This document shows, piece by piece, positions 42,214 to 50,904 of a DNA stretch of 64,000 nt. The stretch comes from GCA-002701455 sp964342575. GTDB lineage: Bacteria > Pseudomonadota > Alphaproteobacteria > Thalassobaculales > Thalassobaculaceae. The stretch lies in contig CAYFGZ010000001.1 of the NCBI GenBank assembly GCA_964342575.1, positions 30,981 to 94,980 of the forward strand, given 5' to 3'. The notes below the pieces were generated by a model, which worked only from the letters and a program-made list of their open reading frames with translations, made no database searches and was not told where the DNA came from. How positions within the stretch are numbered: position 1 is the stretch's first letter; the number at the start of each line of letters is the position of its first letter. A program made the position numbers and the translations under genes.

Positions 42214-43074
42214 ATGAGGTTAAAACGACTAGTTTATGGGTTGTCGACAATCTGCAGAATAAGGGAATTGGGATATTTTATACCATACAGATATGCAGCT
42301 GGAGCAGATCGAGAAGCACTAGACTATCCTTGGATAAAACAGCTTTTTTCAGTAAATAAAAAGCGGAGCTTTATCGAAACCCTAGAAAAGTTGACTCCTT
42401 ATACAGAGGACCTAAAAAAAATAAAAAGGCATTCATCAGATCCAGATGAGCCGCGATGGGGTCAAGATTGGTTTCCTGGTTTGGATGCAGCTGTAGCTTA
42501 TGGCTTGGTCCGCGCTAGGAAGCCAAAGCAAATTATAGAGTTGGGATCCGGTCATTCTACAAGGTTTTTATTGCGTGCTATAGCCGATGGAGGTTTAGAT
42601 ACAGCGGTGACGTGTGTTGATCCGGCCCCCAGAGCAGTGCTTCCGGAGCAAGAATTAGAGCTCATAAAACAACCCGTGCAAACGGTTCCCTTAGAAAAGC
42701 TGCCAAAGTTGATGGCAGGTGATATTTTGCTTATTGATTCGAGCCATATAGCCATGCCGGGGAGCGATGTGGATTGGGTGATAAACAATATTCTTCCCAG
42801 CTTGCCCAAAGGGGCCTTGGTTCATTTCCATGATATATTTCTTCCGGATCCCTATCCTGCTGAATGGAGGTGGAGAGAATACAATGAGCAAATATCGATA
42901 TCTGCGTTAATGGCGGGCGGGCGTGTTACCCCTTTTTTTTCGAGTCATTTCGTTCGTAAATACCTATCCGAAAGCGTTGTGAAGTTGGGATTTGATTGGA
43001 TACCCTTGGAACTCAACAGCTTTGAGACTAGCTTGTGGACGGAAATAGCAGGCAATGAATTTTATAAGAATTAA
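42214..43074 (+). CDS. Class I SAM-dependent methyltransferase
   Basis: 286 residues. The SAM-binding motif I is QIIELGSGHSTRFLLRA near residue 110, followed by acidic motif TCVDPAP and GDILLIDSSHI, with DILLID as the post-motif strand. The arrangement resembles O-methyltransferase-like or rhamnosyl-type methyltransferase domains found in polysaccharide loci. The acceptor is unknown. The gene stands 38 bases after the MBL gene and just before tRNA-Gln, which is on the other strand. Confidence 0.8.
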   Translation: MRLKRLVYGLSTICRIRELGYFIPYRYAAGADREALDYPWIKQLFSVNKKRSFIETLEKLTPYTEDLKKIKRHSSDPDEPRWGQDWFPGLDAAVAYGLVRARKPKQIIELGSGHSTRFLLRAIADGGLDTAVTCVDPAPRAVLPEQELELIKQPVQTVPLEKLPKLMAGDILLIDSSHIAMPGSDVDWVINNILPSLPKGALVHFHDIFLPDPYPAEWRWREYNEQISISALMAGGRVTPFFSSHFVRKYLSESVVKLGFDWIPLELNSFETSLWTEIAGNEFYKN

Positions 43075-43075
43075 C

Positions 43076-43150
43076 TGGCTGGGGCGGCAGGAGTCGAACC
43101 TGCGATCGCGGGATCAAAACCCGCTGCCTTAACCACTTGGCCACGCCCCA
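43076..43150 (-). tRNA. tRNA-Gln (anticodon TTG)
   Basis: On the minus strand a 7-bp acceptor (TGGGGCG with CGCCCCA), the D arm, an anticodon stem GCGGG/CCCGC around TTTTGAT (anticodon TTG, codon CAA), and a GGTTCGACTCC T arm fold as a tRNA. The discriminator is G and CCA is encoded. Confidence 0.97.
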
Positions 43151-43259
43151 TATCAATGACAATTAATTTTTTAAAGGAACCGAAGACCTCAAATATCAAT
43201 TATCTAAAGCTTAACAACTACCTAAGTGTTGCGATATAATACTGTATGGAGATTTGTCA

Positions 43260-43628
43260 ATGGCGAAACGTGTTAATAGTGATAATTTTCCTTGGAGCAT
43301 AAAAGGTGTATCCGCCGACGCTCGAAATATGGCCAAAGCACGCGCATCTGCTGCAGGAATTACAATGGGACAGTGGCTAACGGCCGTTATTCGGGGAGAA
43401 CACGATACGTTGTCCAGTATTAGCAAAGAGCAAGCCACTATTTCTAAAAAAGAATCAACTAACAATGAAAATATGAATGAGGAGATAAGGACACAGGAAC
43501 TTCTGGTTGAGAAACTGAATCAAACAGAGGCCCGACTATTGGAGGCAATACGACCACTTAACTCTATACTAAAACAACTATCCCTTAGAATTGAAGTACT
43601 AGAAAATCGCTCTGAAACGGATCAATAG
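43260..43628 (+). CDS. Short PodJ-like protein (N-terminal polarity motif)
   Basis: 122 residues from the ATG at 43260, with GGAG eight bases upstream. The N-terminus FPWSIKGVSADARNMAKARASAAGITMGQWL matches the conserved N-terminal motif of PodJ-like localisation factors and is repeated in the next gene. A Lys/Glu-rich linker leads to a short coiled coil ending LRIEVLENR. There is no membrane segment and no Sel1 repeat. It is probably a truncated paralogue of the neighbour that may bind the same partners. The frame also opens at a TTG at 43254. Confidence 0.72.
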   Translation: MAKRVNSDNFPWSIKGVSADARNMAKARASAAGITMGQWLTAVIRGEHDTLSSISKEQATISKKESTNNENMNEEIRTQELLVEKLNQTEARLLEAIRPLNSILKQLSLRIEVLENRSETDQ

Positions 43629-43802
43629 CGCAGACCTGTATATAGCCTGAAGGATTACTTTTTTGCCGAAGATTATTGGTTGTTATTTATTTTGTGTTGA
43701 CAGGGTTGGTTGTGGCAACCGCTGGAGTAGTGTATTTAACAAACTCGGATTGTTTGGAGTATACTGCTGCAATCAGCCAAACGGATTTATGGAACAAGAA
43801 GT

Positions 43803-44906
43803 ATGACCCAACCGTTAAATCCATGGAGCGTAAAAGGAATTGACGAGGACACCCGAGAGGTGGCCCGCAGCAAAGCAAAGGCAGCCGGCATCCCAATCGG
43901 TGCGTGGATTAATAAAGAAATACTCGGTTACGCTTATCCCAGCAATGAACCTCAACAGAAAATAAATGAAGTTGGCGATGCTAACGAGAAAGCAGCAAGC
44001 AAGGATAAACTATCAATAGAGGACAAAAAGGTATTAGCTCATATTGAAGCTGAGATAACAGCTTTAGACCAGCGAGTAGAACGGGAACTTCGCCCTATTA
44101 TATTTGGCTTGAATGATTTAGCTGTCCGGTTGGTGGCAACAGAATCTCTAAAATCAAAGTCTAGGGGCGACCCTAAAACAACCCAACAGCAACTAATAGT
44201 AGATGGAGAGACAAAAGAAAAAGAGTCCACGGACAAGCAAATAATGCAGACGGACTTAGAACGAGACACAAACAAAACTAATGAGGAAACGGAAAATCAA
44301 TCTGATTATCTTCCAACACCTACCCCTCCGACGGAGGATTTTGATATCGACTTGGATACGCCGCCAATTTTTAGAACCCCGGATCCGGAGACGGATGCAG
44401 TAAATGTTGGTGATAGAGCAGAATATTTAGATACTGAAAGTTTAGAAGTGCCGGGTCCTAATGATAAATCGAGAAAACGCAGTCGGTTTGTAGCGTTTTT
44501 TGTCGTTATATTTATAGTAACGGGGCTAGTGGGGGCGGGAAGTGTATTATTTCCAACATCGTCTGAGAAGGTCATTCACCGGGCCCAAAAGGTTGTTATG
44601 ACTAATGTTTCGACAGTAGCTCGAACGTTTGAAGACGCTATAGTTTTCGCCGAGAGGTTGTTTACTCAGACACTGTTCAAGTTTATAGGTTTGGTGGATG
44701 ACCCAGATCTTTCCTCTGAAAAGGATGAAAATCAGCTTGTTGAGTCGGCAGGAGTTGACAGGTCGACTCCTAAAAAAGATCAGAATGCGAAATCGGTTAA
44801 AACGGTTGAGCACAAGAAAAAAAAGTTTTTGCAATCCCCCAGTGATGTTAAGGGCGAAAAATGGGCTAGCCTGAAAAAAAAAAACACCACCAGACCCTCT
44901 GGTTAA
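43803..44906 (+). CDS. PodJ-like polarity protein, cytoplasmic and membrane part
   Basis: 367 residues in this frame. The N-terminal motif NPWSVKGIDEDTREVARSKAKAAG is followed by an acidic coiled-coil and a low-complexity linker. A membrane segment lies at about residues 227-250 (RFVAFFVVIFIVTGLVGAGS), and a basic Lys-rich tail follows. PodJ of Caulobacter has this order and continues with periplasmic Sel1 repeats. Here the frame stops at 44906, shortly after an 11-A run (44874-44884). The next frame continues, without that run's offset, into a Sel1-repeat protein (see 44884-45438). The gene may be split, frameshifted or expressed by slippage. Confidence 0.75.
   Translation: MTQPLNPWSVKGIDEDTREVARSKAKAAGIPIGAWINKEILGYAYPSNEPQQKINEVGDANEKAASKDKLSIEDKKVLAHIEAEITALDQRVERELRPIIFGLNDLAVRLVATESLKSKSRGDPKTTQQQLIVDGETKEKESTDKQIMQTDLERDTNKTNEETENQSDYLPTPTPPTEDFDIDLDTPPIFRTPDPETDAVNVGDRAEYLDTESLEVPGPNDKSRKRSRFVAFFVVIFIVTGLVGAGSVLFPTSSEKVIHRAQKVVMTNVSTVARTFEDAIVFAERLFTQTLFKFIGLVDDPDLSSEKDENQLVESAGVDRSTPKKDQNAKSVKTVEHKKKKFLQSPSDVKGEKWASLKKKNTTRPSG
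44874..44884 (+). other. A11 homopolymer at the PodJ frame break
   Basis: Eleven consecutive A bases. With ten, the frame of 43803-44883 would run straight into the Sel1-repeat frame; with eleven it ends 22 bases later. Long A runs are classic sites of polymerase slippage and of sequencing error. Confidence 0.8.
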
Positions 44907-45438
44907 ACTAAAAAACCATTTTCAAAACGGCAATAGTCCTTTGAATAGCGTTGGTGAACAGCAGTACTACTATGAAAAGCTGACAACTAAGGCAAATAAG
45001 GGAGACGCTACCGCTCAGTATCTTTTGGGGCTCAGTAAACTAAGGGGCGAAAAAACGCAGAACTACGAGGAAGCATTGAACTGGTTTAAATTGGCAGCTA
45101 TCCAGAAGCACCGTGAAGCTCAATACAATTTAGCTGTACTCTATGAAAAAGGACTGGGTATAGAAAAGAATGATATAAAAGCGCTACTATGGTATCACGT
45201 TGCCGCCGAAAACGAGCACCCTAAGGCACAGTTTAACCTGGCGGTATTTTTTTTGAATGGCCGAGGTACTGCCCCTAATCAAGAAGAGGCAGTTCGGTGG
45301 TTTACGAGGGCATCAAGTCAAGGCATTGATGAAGCCACCCAAAATCTTGTTTTGCTTTCCAAATTGGTTGACAACACGGAATTAAAAGCAAAGCAGCTTC
45401 GCGAGTTCCACAACGGTTTTGGGCTATTGACCCAATGA
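44884..45438 (+). CDS. PodJ-like polarity protein, periplasmic Sel1-repeat part
   Basis: The open frame continues to 45438. A TTG at 44941 could start a separate 165-residue protein, but the frame is open back to the A11 run and reads TPPDPLVKLKNHFQNGNSPL, plausible linker sequence. The body holds three or four Sel1-like repeats (ATAQYLLGLSKLRGE; AQYNLAVLYEKGLGIEKN; AQFNLAVFFLNGRGTAPN). Sel1 repeats bind peptidoglycan-related or signalling partners in PodJ. TTG 44941 has no convincing ribosome-binding site. Together with 43803-44906 it would form one protein of about 540 residues. Confidence 0.75.
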   Translation, partial: TPPDPLVKLKNHFQNGNSPLNSVGEQQYYYEKLTTKANKGDATAQYLLGLSKLRGEKTQNYEEALNWFKLAAIQKHREAQYNLAVLYEKGLGIEKNDIKALLWYHVAAENEHPKAQFNLAVFFLNGRGTAPNQEEAVRWFTRASSQGIDEATQNLVLLSKLVDNTELKAKQLREFHNGFGLLTQ

Positions 45439-45546
45439 TATTGAATTACTGAAAGATCTGCTGCGTAGTAGTTACGAATTTTCTAGCCAGCTGGAGTTTT
45501 GCCCAAATCATTTATTCATAAATAACGAAAACAACCTTCTCATAAT

Positions 45547-46428
45547 TCAAGAATTTAAAAACGTTGATTCAAACCACCAACCAGTCTGCTTGATTTGATT
45601 AACTGATAGGGTGACGTTTATTTTATCATTTGGGCAAAATAAGGCAAAACAAGTGGCGCCGCTGCCTGACATTCCGACACTGACTACCCCTGGTAAACTT
45701 TCTAATTCTTCCAAAACATGGCCGATCTTAGGGGCCAGCTTAATAGCTGGGGCCATCAGATCATTTTCGGGGCGCCGGCCCAAAAAGTCGAGCAGGTCAG
45801 TCGCTCCAAAATTTTCTCCGGTCCGAGGCAAACTCAAGGGTTTAGAGTAGTCACTATCAAACGTCGTAAAAACTTCCTTGGTGGTCAACTCAATTCCTGG
45901 ATTAACAAGGAGGACGGGTAGAGCGGGTGTTTTTTCAATTGGAGTTAAGATCTCTCCTATCCCTTGCACGCGGGCTGTTCGTCCAATAAAGCATACCGGT
46001 ACATCGGCTCCTAGCAACAGCGCCATTTTCGTATTTTCAATTGGATCTAATGGAGAAATAGGTGATAGCAGTTGCAGTAAGCGCAGAGTGGTGGCCGCAT
46101 CTGCAGAACCGCCACCCAGTCCAGCGGAAACGGGTATTTGTTTATGGAGTTTAATGGTTAGCGGGTGATACCAACTTGTTGCCTTTCGAAATATTGTCAA
46201 AGTATCGGAAATAATATTGGTACTTTTAATTTCCGTACAAAAGGGACCCTCCACGATTATATCATCTTTGATAGTATTCATGGATATCTCTATTGAGTCT
46301 CCAAAAGCACAGAATGTCACCAAACTATCGATAAGATGATACCCGTCACTTCGCCTCCCTGTCACTCTTAGAACAAGATTTAGCTTCGCGAAAGCGCAAC
46401 TTTTAAGAATGCCCTGACTCGTAATCAT
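45547..46428 (-). CDS. ispE: 4-diphosphocytidyl-2-C-methyl-D-erythritol kinase
   Basis: 293 residues. IspE is the GHMP kinase of the MEP isoprenoid pathway. The N-terminus CAFAKLNLVLRVTGRRSDGYH and the ATP loop HKQIPVSAGLGGGSADAATTL are complete, and the C-terminal VSVGMSGSGATCFALF is the GHMP motif 3. It follows the TPR lipoprotein gene by eight bases, an order common in alphaproteobacteria. It converges with the Sel1 frame across about 110 bases with no terminator evident. Confidence 0.95.
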   Translation of the reverse strand: MITSQGILKSCAFAKLNLVLRVTGRRSDGYHLIDSLVTFCAFGDSIEISMNTIKDDIIVEGPFCTEIKSTNIISDTLTIFRKATSWYHPLTIKLHKQIPVSAGLGGGSADAATTLRLLQLLSPISPLDPIENTKMALLLGADVPVCFIGRTARVQGIGEILTPIEKTPALPVLLVNPGIELTTKEVFTTFDSDYSKPLSLPRTGENFGATDLLDFLGRRPENDLMAPAIKLAPKIGHVLEELESLPGVVSVGMSGSGATCFALFCPNDKINVTLSVNQIKQTGWWFESTFLNS

Positions 46429-46435
46429 TGCTTAG

Positions 46436-48184
46436 TTACTTTCCTGGCGAATGAGGAGATTTTAGACCATTCTTCACCTTATTTTTTATGTTGGCTGATA
46501 GTTTTTGGTCTGGCTCCATTGTTAAAGCGCGGCTCCATTGATAATAGGCTTCTGTTTGACGTCCAACTTGCCAGTAGGCATCTCCGAGATGATCGTTAAT
46601 AATAGCATCATTTGGTCGGAGTTGTACGGCACGTTCCAAAATAGGAACTGCCTCTGAAAACTTCGAAGTGCGGTATAGAACCCAACCAAGACTGTCCGTT
46701 ATGTACCCATCAGAGGGCCGCAATTTGACTGCTTTCTTAATCATTCTTTCCGCTTCATTTAAATTTATACCTAGTTCCGTCCAGGCATAACCGAGGTAAT
46801 TCATCACAAAGGGTTGGTTGGGAGCTAGTTTAAGCGCCTCCAGGAAATCTTGTTCCGCTAAATCCCAGTTCTTAGATTGCTCGTACGCAATGCCTCTGCT
46901 GTAAAATAAAATCCAGTCCGTTTGCTGGATGTTTGTAGTAAATGCAATAGCGTCGTTATAAGCGTTTATAGCCTCGTGCCAATTTTTTTGAGTTCGCTGA
47001 ATATCTCCTATTTTTGCTAGCCTGTTTGGGTCATTAGGTATTCTTTGTGCAAGGAGTTTAAGAAGTTTTATGGCTGCTTCGGGTTCATTTAGTTTAGTCA
47101 AACATGATGACTGTCGGAACTGGGCAATCGGATAAAAAATGGATTTTTGTGGTATTTTTTTGTATTCGGCAATGGCTTCAGAATACTTATTACGATCATG
47201 GAGTAACTCTCCTAATAAAATTTGAGCTTGTGGAAAGGTTGGCCGCAAATATAGTGCCAACTGGACAAAAATTAGCGCCCTATTACTTTCAAAATCATCT
47301 TGAAGCGCTTTGGAAATATCAAAAAGTACTTCTGCTATACCATCTTTTACGGAATTCGCAGAAATTTCTGCTAAACCCACAGGATCGGACTGTTTTAGTG
47401 ATTTCTCGAGATTTTTATAGTCGTACTCGTGGGATTTTATTTCTTGTATAAGCTTAACCGCTTCTTCCACTCTTTTTGACTTAGAGTAATGGCTAGCAGC
47501 AGCTAATAAAAGTCGTGGAGGAGGAGGGGAATAATTAAGAGCTTTTTCAAAGGAATGATCAGTTATCTTATTGGCCTCTTTTCCTTGAAAAGCTAGCGCG
47601 GTGTGCAAAAGGCCGAGTAATTCGAAGCCTTTCCTATTTTCTAATGCCGAAAAAGTTTTACGCGCTTCCGTAAGCTTGTTTTGTCCTACCATAGCCCACC
47701 CAATCAGAAGTGGCCGAAGGACACTATTCAATTGCGATGGAGCCATATTGTTGAAATTCTTGATGGACTTGGCCCAGTTACGGTACTTCACATCATTAAG
47801 GCCAAGGACCAGTTTCTCAAATGGAAAATAATCAGTCTTATCCTGGGAATATTCCATAAGTTTGATAGCACGACTAATGTTCCCTGATTCTAATTCTGCA
47901 ACAAAGCTATTTCTGAGTAGTTGAGGATTATTGGGTGACTTTTTGAGGGCGGTCTCAAAGCTGGCTGCCGCGTCTTTTAGGTCATAATTTTTGTATGCTA
48001 AACGACCCCTTAGATAATGGCCTGCTCCTGAGCTGGAGAGCATCGCTGAGGTTGAAGATACTTCCGGTTGTGGCGTTACACATCCAAACACTGCGGGGAC
48101 AATAATAAAAACCGCTAAAAGTTTCCTAGTAAGCGCCATTCGTAGAGCCATATAAAACAGTTTTTGTGTAATAAATCGAAACAT
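46436..48184 (-). CDS. TPR-repeat lipoprotein
   Basis: 582 residues from the ATG at 48184, with GGTGG upstream. The N-terminus is basic and hydrophobic and ends in VFIIVPAVFGC, a plausible lipobox. Roughly a dozen TPR units fill the rest, for example AGHYLRGRLAYKNYDLKDAA and FVMNYLGYAWTELGINLNEA. Such proteins scaffold envelope complexes, but the partner is unknown. An ORF start at 48244 would overlap the ETF-QO gene and is rejected. It lies 16 bases after ETF-QO and eight before ispE. Confidence 0.85.
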   Translation of the reverse strand: MFRFITQKLFYMALRMALTRKLLAVFIIVPAVFGCVTPQPEVSSTSAMLSSSGAGHYLRGRLAYKNYDLKDAAASFETALKKSPNNPQLLRNSFVAELESGNISRAIKLMEYSQDKTDYFPFEKLVLGLNDVKYRNWAKSIKNFNNMAPSQLNSVLRPLLIGWAMVGQNKLTEARKTFSALENRKGFELLGLLHTALAFQGKEANKITDHSFEKALNYSPPPPRLLLAAASHYSKSKRVEEAVKLIQEIKSHEYDYKNLEKSLKQSDPVGLAEISANSVKDGIAEVLFDISKALQDDFESNRALIFVQLALYLRPTFPQAQILLGELLHDRNKYSEAIAEYKKIPQKSIFYPIAQFRQSSCLTKLNEPEAAIKLLKLLAQRIPNDPNRLAKIGDIQRTQKNWHEAINAYNDAIAFTTNIQQTDWILFYSRGIAYEQSKNWDLAEQDFLEALKLAPNQPFVMNYLGYAWTELGINLNEAERMIKKAVKLRPSDGYITDSLGWVLYRTSKFSEAVPILERAVQLRPNDAIINDHLGDAYWQVGRQTEAYYQWSRALTMEPDQKLSANIKNKVKNGLKSPHSPGK

Positions 48185-48200
48185 ATAGCCACCCAACGAT

Positions 48201-49841
48201 TTACATGTTTGGATAATTAGGACCCCCGCCACCTTCTGGTACAACCCAATTTATATTCTGCGATGTGTCTTTGATATCGCAAGTCTTACAATGGACGCAG
48301 TTTTGAGCATTAATTTGCAGGTGGGGGTTTTGCCCTTCTTCATCAAGCACAATTTCGTAGACGCCGGCTGGACAAAACCTTTGCTCCGGCGCGTCATAGT
48401 AACGAAGGTTAAAGATGACAGGTGTGTCATCGTCTTTTAAAGTTAGATGAATCGGCTGGTTTTCCTCATGATTTGTATTTGATATGAATACTGACGACGG
48501 TTTATCAAAGCTAATGACGCCGTCTGGCTTTGGGTAGTCTATTTTCTGGCTGTGCGAGGCAAGCTGAAGAGCCTCATGATCTGGGTGGTGATGAAGTGTC
48601 CAGGGAGCATTTCCGCGCAAGAGATAGGTATCTAGCCCAGCGTTTACAAGACCAAGAAATAAACCAGCTCTAAATCCCGGCCTTATATTTCTCACCTTAT
48701 ATAGCTCATCCCACAACCAGGTTTTAGTTAGACGGTCCTTATAATCGTGTATCTCTGTTCCACCTAATTTACCCTCTTTTCGAAACGCAGCTTCTATGGC
48801 CTCCGCCGCCGTGATACCAGATTTCATGGCGGTATGTGTTCCTTTAATCTTTGGAACATTTAAAAAACCGGCACCGCATCCGACGATCAAACCTCCCGCA
48901 AAAGTCAATTTTGGAATACTTTGAAAGCCGCCCTCGTTTAAGGCGCGTGCCCCGTATGCTAGTCGGCGTCCACCCTCAAAAGTGGTCCTGATTAAAGGAT
49001 GGGTTTTAAATCTTTGGAATTCGTCAAAAGGACTTAAGTATGGATTTTTATAATCTAATCCAATTACGTACCCAACCGATACTTGATTGTCTTCGAGATG
49101 GTACATGAAAGACCCGCCATATGTGGAACCATCGATAGGCCAGCCAACAGTATGTAAGGCTAGTCCAAGTTGGTGCTTGTTTGGATCGACCTCCCACAAT
49201 TCCTTTATCCCAATTGCGAAGGTTTGAGGGTCTACATTCTCACGAAGATTAAAAGTTTCAAAGAGTTCCTTTGTAAGGGAGCCTCTGCTTCCTTCAGAAA
49301 AGATGGTTTGTTGAGCATGCAGTTCAATCCCTTGTGTGAAATTGGCTGTCTCTTGACCGTTTTTATCAAGCCCCATATCGCCAGTGGCTACACCTTTAAC
49401 CGAGCCGTCTTTGTTGAATAAAATTTCTGACGCCGCGAAACCCGGATATATTTCTACGCCAAGAGCTTCTGCCTGTTCGGCCAGCCATCTGCATAGATTG
49501 CCTAAACTGATGATGTAGTTTCCGTGATTATTCATCTGCGGTGGGGTGGGCATCCGGAAGCTTTTATTTTTGGTTAAGAAAAGAAATTTATCAGAGGTTA
49601 CGGGCGTATTTAACGGGGCGCCTCTCTCTTTCCAATCAGGGTACAGCTCCGCGAGGGCTCGTGGTTCTAGAACGGCGCCAGACAGAATGTGTGCGCCTAC
49701 CTCGGATCCCTTTTCGATAACGCAAACACTAATATCTGAGTCATTTTCGATACAGAGTTGCCGTAATTTTATTGCTGTGGATAGCCCGGCCGGTCCGGCG
49801 CCTACTATAACCACATCGTATTCCATAGACTCGCGGTTCAT
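48201..49841 (-). CDS. Electron-transfer flavoprotein:ubiquinone oxidoreductase
   Basis: 546 residues from this start. The enzyme carries electrons from ETF to ubiquinone. The FAD site VVIVGAGPAGLSTAIKL is at the N-terminus, and the C-terminal ferredoxin-like domain has CPAGVYEI and NAQNCVHCKTCDIKD, giving the four Cys ligands of the 4Fe-4S cluster. The membrane-contact and quinone regions lie between. The frame opens at 49853, but GAGGGG stands four bases before the ATG at 49841, which is chosen. The ETF subunit genes are not in the window. Confidence 0.95.
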   Translation of the reverse strand: MNRESMEYDVVIVGAGPAGLSTAIKLRQLCIENDSDISVCVIEKGSEVGAHILSGAVLEPRALAELYPDWKERGAPLNTPVTSDKFLFLTKNKSFRMPTPPQMNNHGNYIISLGNLCRWLAEQAEALGVEIYPGFAASEILFNKDGSVKGVATGDMGLDKNGQETANFTQGIELHAQQTIFSEGSRGSLTKELFETFNLRENVDPQTFAIGIKELWEVDPNKHQLGLALHTVGWPIDGSTYGGSFMYHLEDNQVSVGYVIGLDYKNPYLSPFDEFQRFKTHPLIRTTFEGGRRLAYGARALNEGGFQSIPKLTFAGGLIVGCGAGFLNVPKIKGTHTAMKSGITAAEAIEAAFRKEGKLGGTEIHDYKDRLTKTWLWDELYKVRNIRPGFRAGLFLGLVNAGLDTYLLRGNAPWTLHHHPDHEALQLASHSQKIDYPKPDGVISFDKPSSVFISNTNHEENQPIHLTLKDDDTPVIFNLRYYDAPEQRFCPAGVYEIVLDEEGQNPHLQINAQNCVHCKTCDIKDTSQNINWVVPEGGGGPNYPNM

Positions 49842-49924
49842 TGTTCCCCTCATAATTTTGCAATAAGTTAGTATTGTAATATGATACAGGGCTACCGATA
49901 CGGCAAGCGAGGCGTGATAGTACT

Positions 49925-50758
49925 ATGTCTGAAAACGAACAAAAAGGCATTATAAACGAAGAGACTACAAAACTATCGCTGTTGAAATGGCAGAAGGCCT
50001 CTGGGATTGATGAGGTGTTATCGGATGAACCAATAAATAGATTTACAGATTCGATTGAAAAAAAACACAGCCTAATGTCGACCGATCAAGAGGATTCCAG
50101 CTCGGAATTTCAACCCACTCAAAAGGTAGCTTCATTATCTGAAAGAGTGAACGATTCGGTTTTATTGGCGTCAGAGGCAGCAAGTTTGAAAGAACTGAAA
50201 AAAGTTTTATCATCTTTTGAGGGATGCGCGTTGAAGACGACGGCTACTAATTTAGTCTTTTCTGATGGAAGTGAAAAAGCTCAAGTAATGTTGGTCGGTG
50301 AGGCGCCTGGGGCTGAAGAGGACCGGATAGGGAAGCCATTCGTAGGGGCTAGTGGTCAATTATTGGATAAAATGCTGAACTCTATTGGATTGGATAGAAA
50401 TTCAGTTTACATAAGTAATATTTTGCCTTGGCGTCCGCCGGGAAACCGAACGCCAACTCCGTCAGAGATAAACTCATGTTTACCTTTTATTCAACGCCAC
50501 ATCGAACTTATTAATCCTAGAGTGTTGATTTTGGTTGGTGGAACTTCAGCAAAAGCACTACTTGATAAAAGAGAAGGTATCATGCGATTGAGAGGGCGTT
50601 GGTTTGATTACAGGAAACATACAACAGGCACCTCAATACCTACTATGCCGATCTTTCACCCAGCGTTTTTATTAAGATCTCCCAGTCAAAAAAGTAATGC
50701 TTGGAAAGACTTGCTAGATATCAGAAAAACATTGGCTGAGCGTACAGCATTGGAATAA
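49925..50758 (+). CDS. Uracil-DNA glycosylase, family 4-like
   Basis: 277 residues. The catalytic motif GEAPGAEEDRIGKPFVGASGQLL and the late motif PIFHPAFLLR mark a family 4/5 uracil-DNA glycosylase. The N-terminal ~90 residues are an acidic extension. Only two Cys residues (101 and 185) are present, and PWRPPGNR has Trp169 where the canonical family has a cluster-ligand Cys, so the 4Fe-4S cluster is probably missing. It should remove uracil from DNA. It is followed by slt and the MoaB/Mog gene, an order common in alphaproteobacteria. Confidence 0.88.
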   Translation: MSENEQKGIINEETTKLSLLKWQKASGIDEVLSDEPINRFTDSIEKKHSLMSTDQEDSSSEFQPTQKVASLSERVNDSVLLASEAASLKELKKVLSSFEGCALKTTATNLVFSDGSEKAQVMLVGEAPGAEEDRIGKPFVGASGQLLDKMLNSIGLDRNSVYISNILPWRPPGNRTPTPSEINSCLPFIQRHIELINPRVLILVGGTSAKALLDKREGIMRLRGRWFDYRKHTTGTSIPTMPIFHPAFLLRSPSQKSNAWKDLLDIRKTLAERTALE

Positions 50759-50904
50759 TATAGAGAGGCTTGAAAATTAAGTTTGGCGCCAAGACTTTTA
50801 CTCGATAGTCAAGGAAGAAGTTGTTCGATATGCCAAAAGTTTTTGGTGACTAGAGAAGAAGAGAAGAGAATATCATACCCCGATATATCAAACTAATAAT
50901 CCTT

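Noticed and set aside
45439..45546. Terminator between the Sel1 frame and ispE
   Set aside because: No stem-loop with a T tract was found in either direction.
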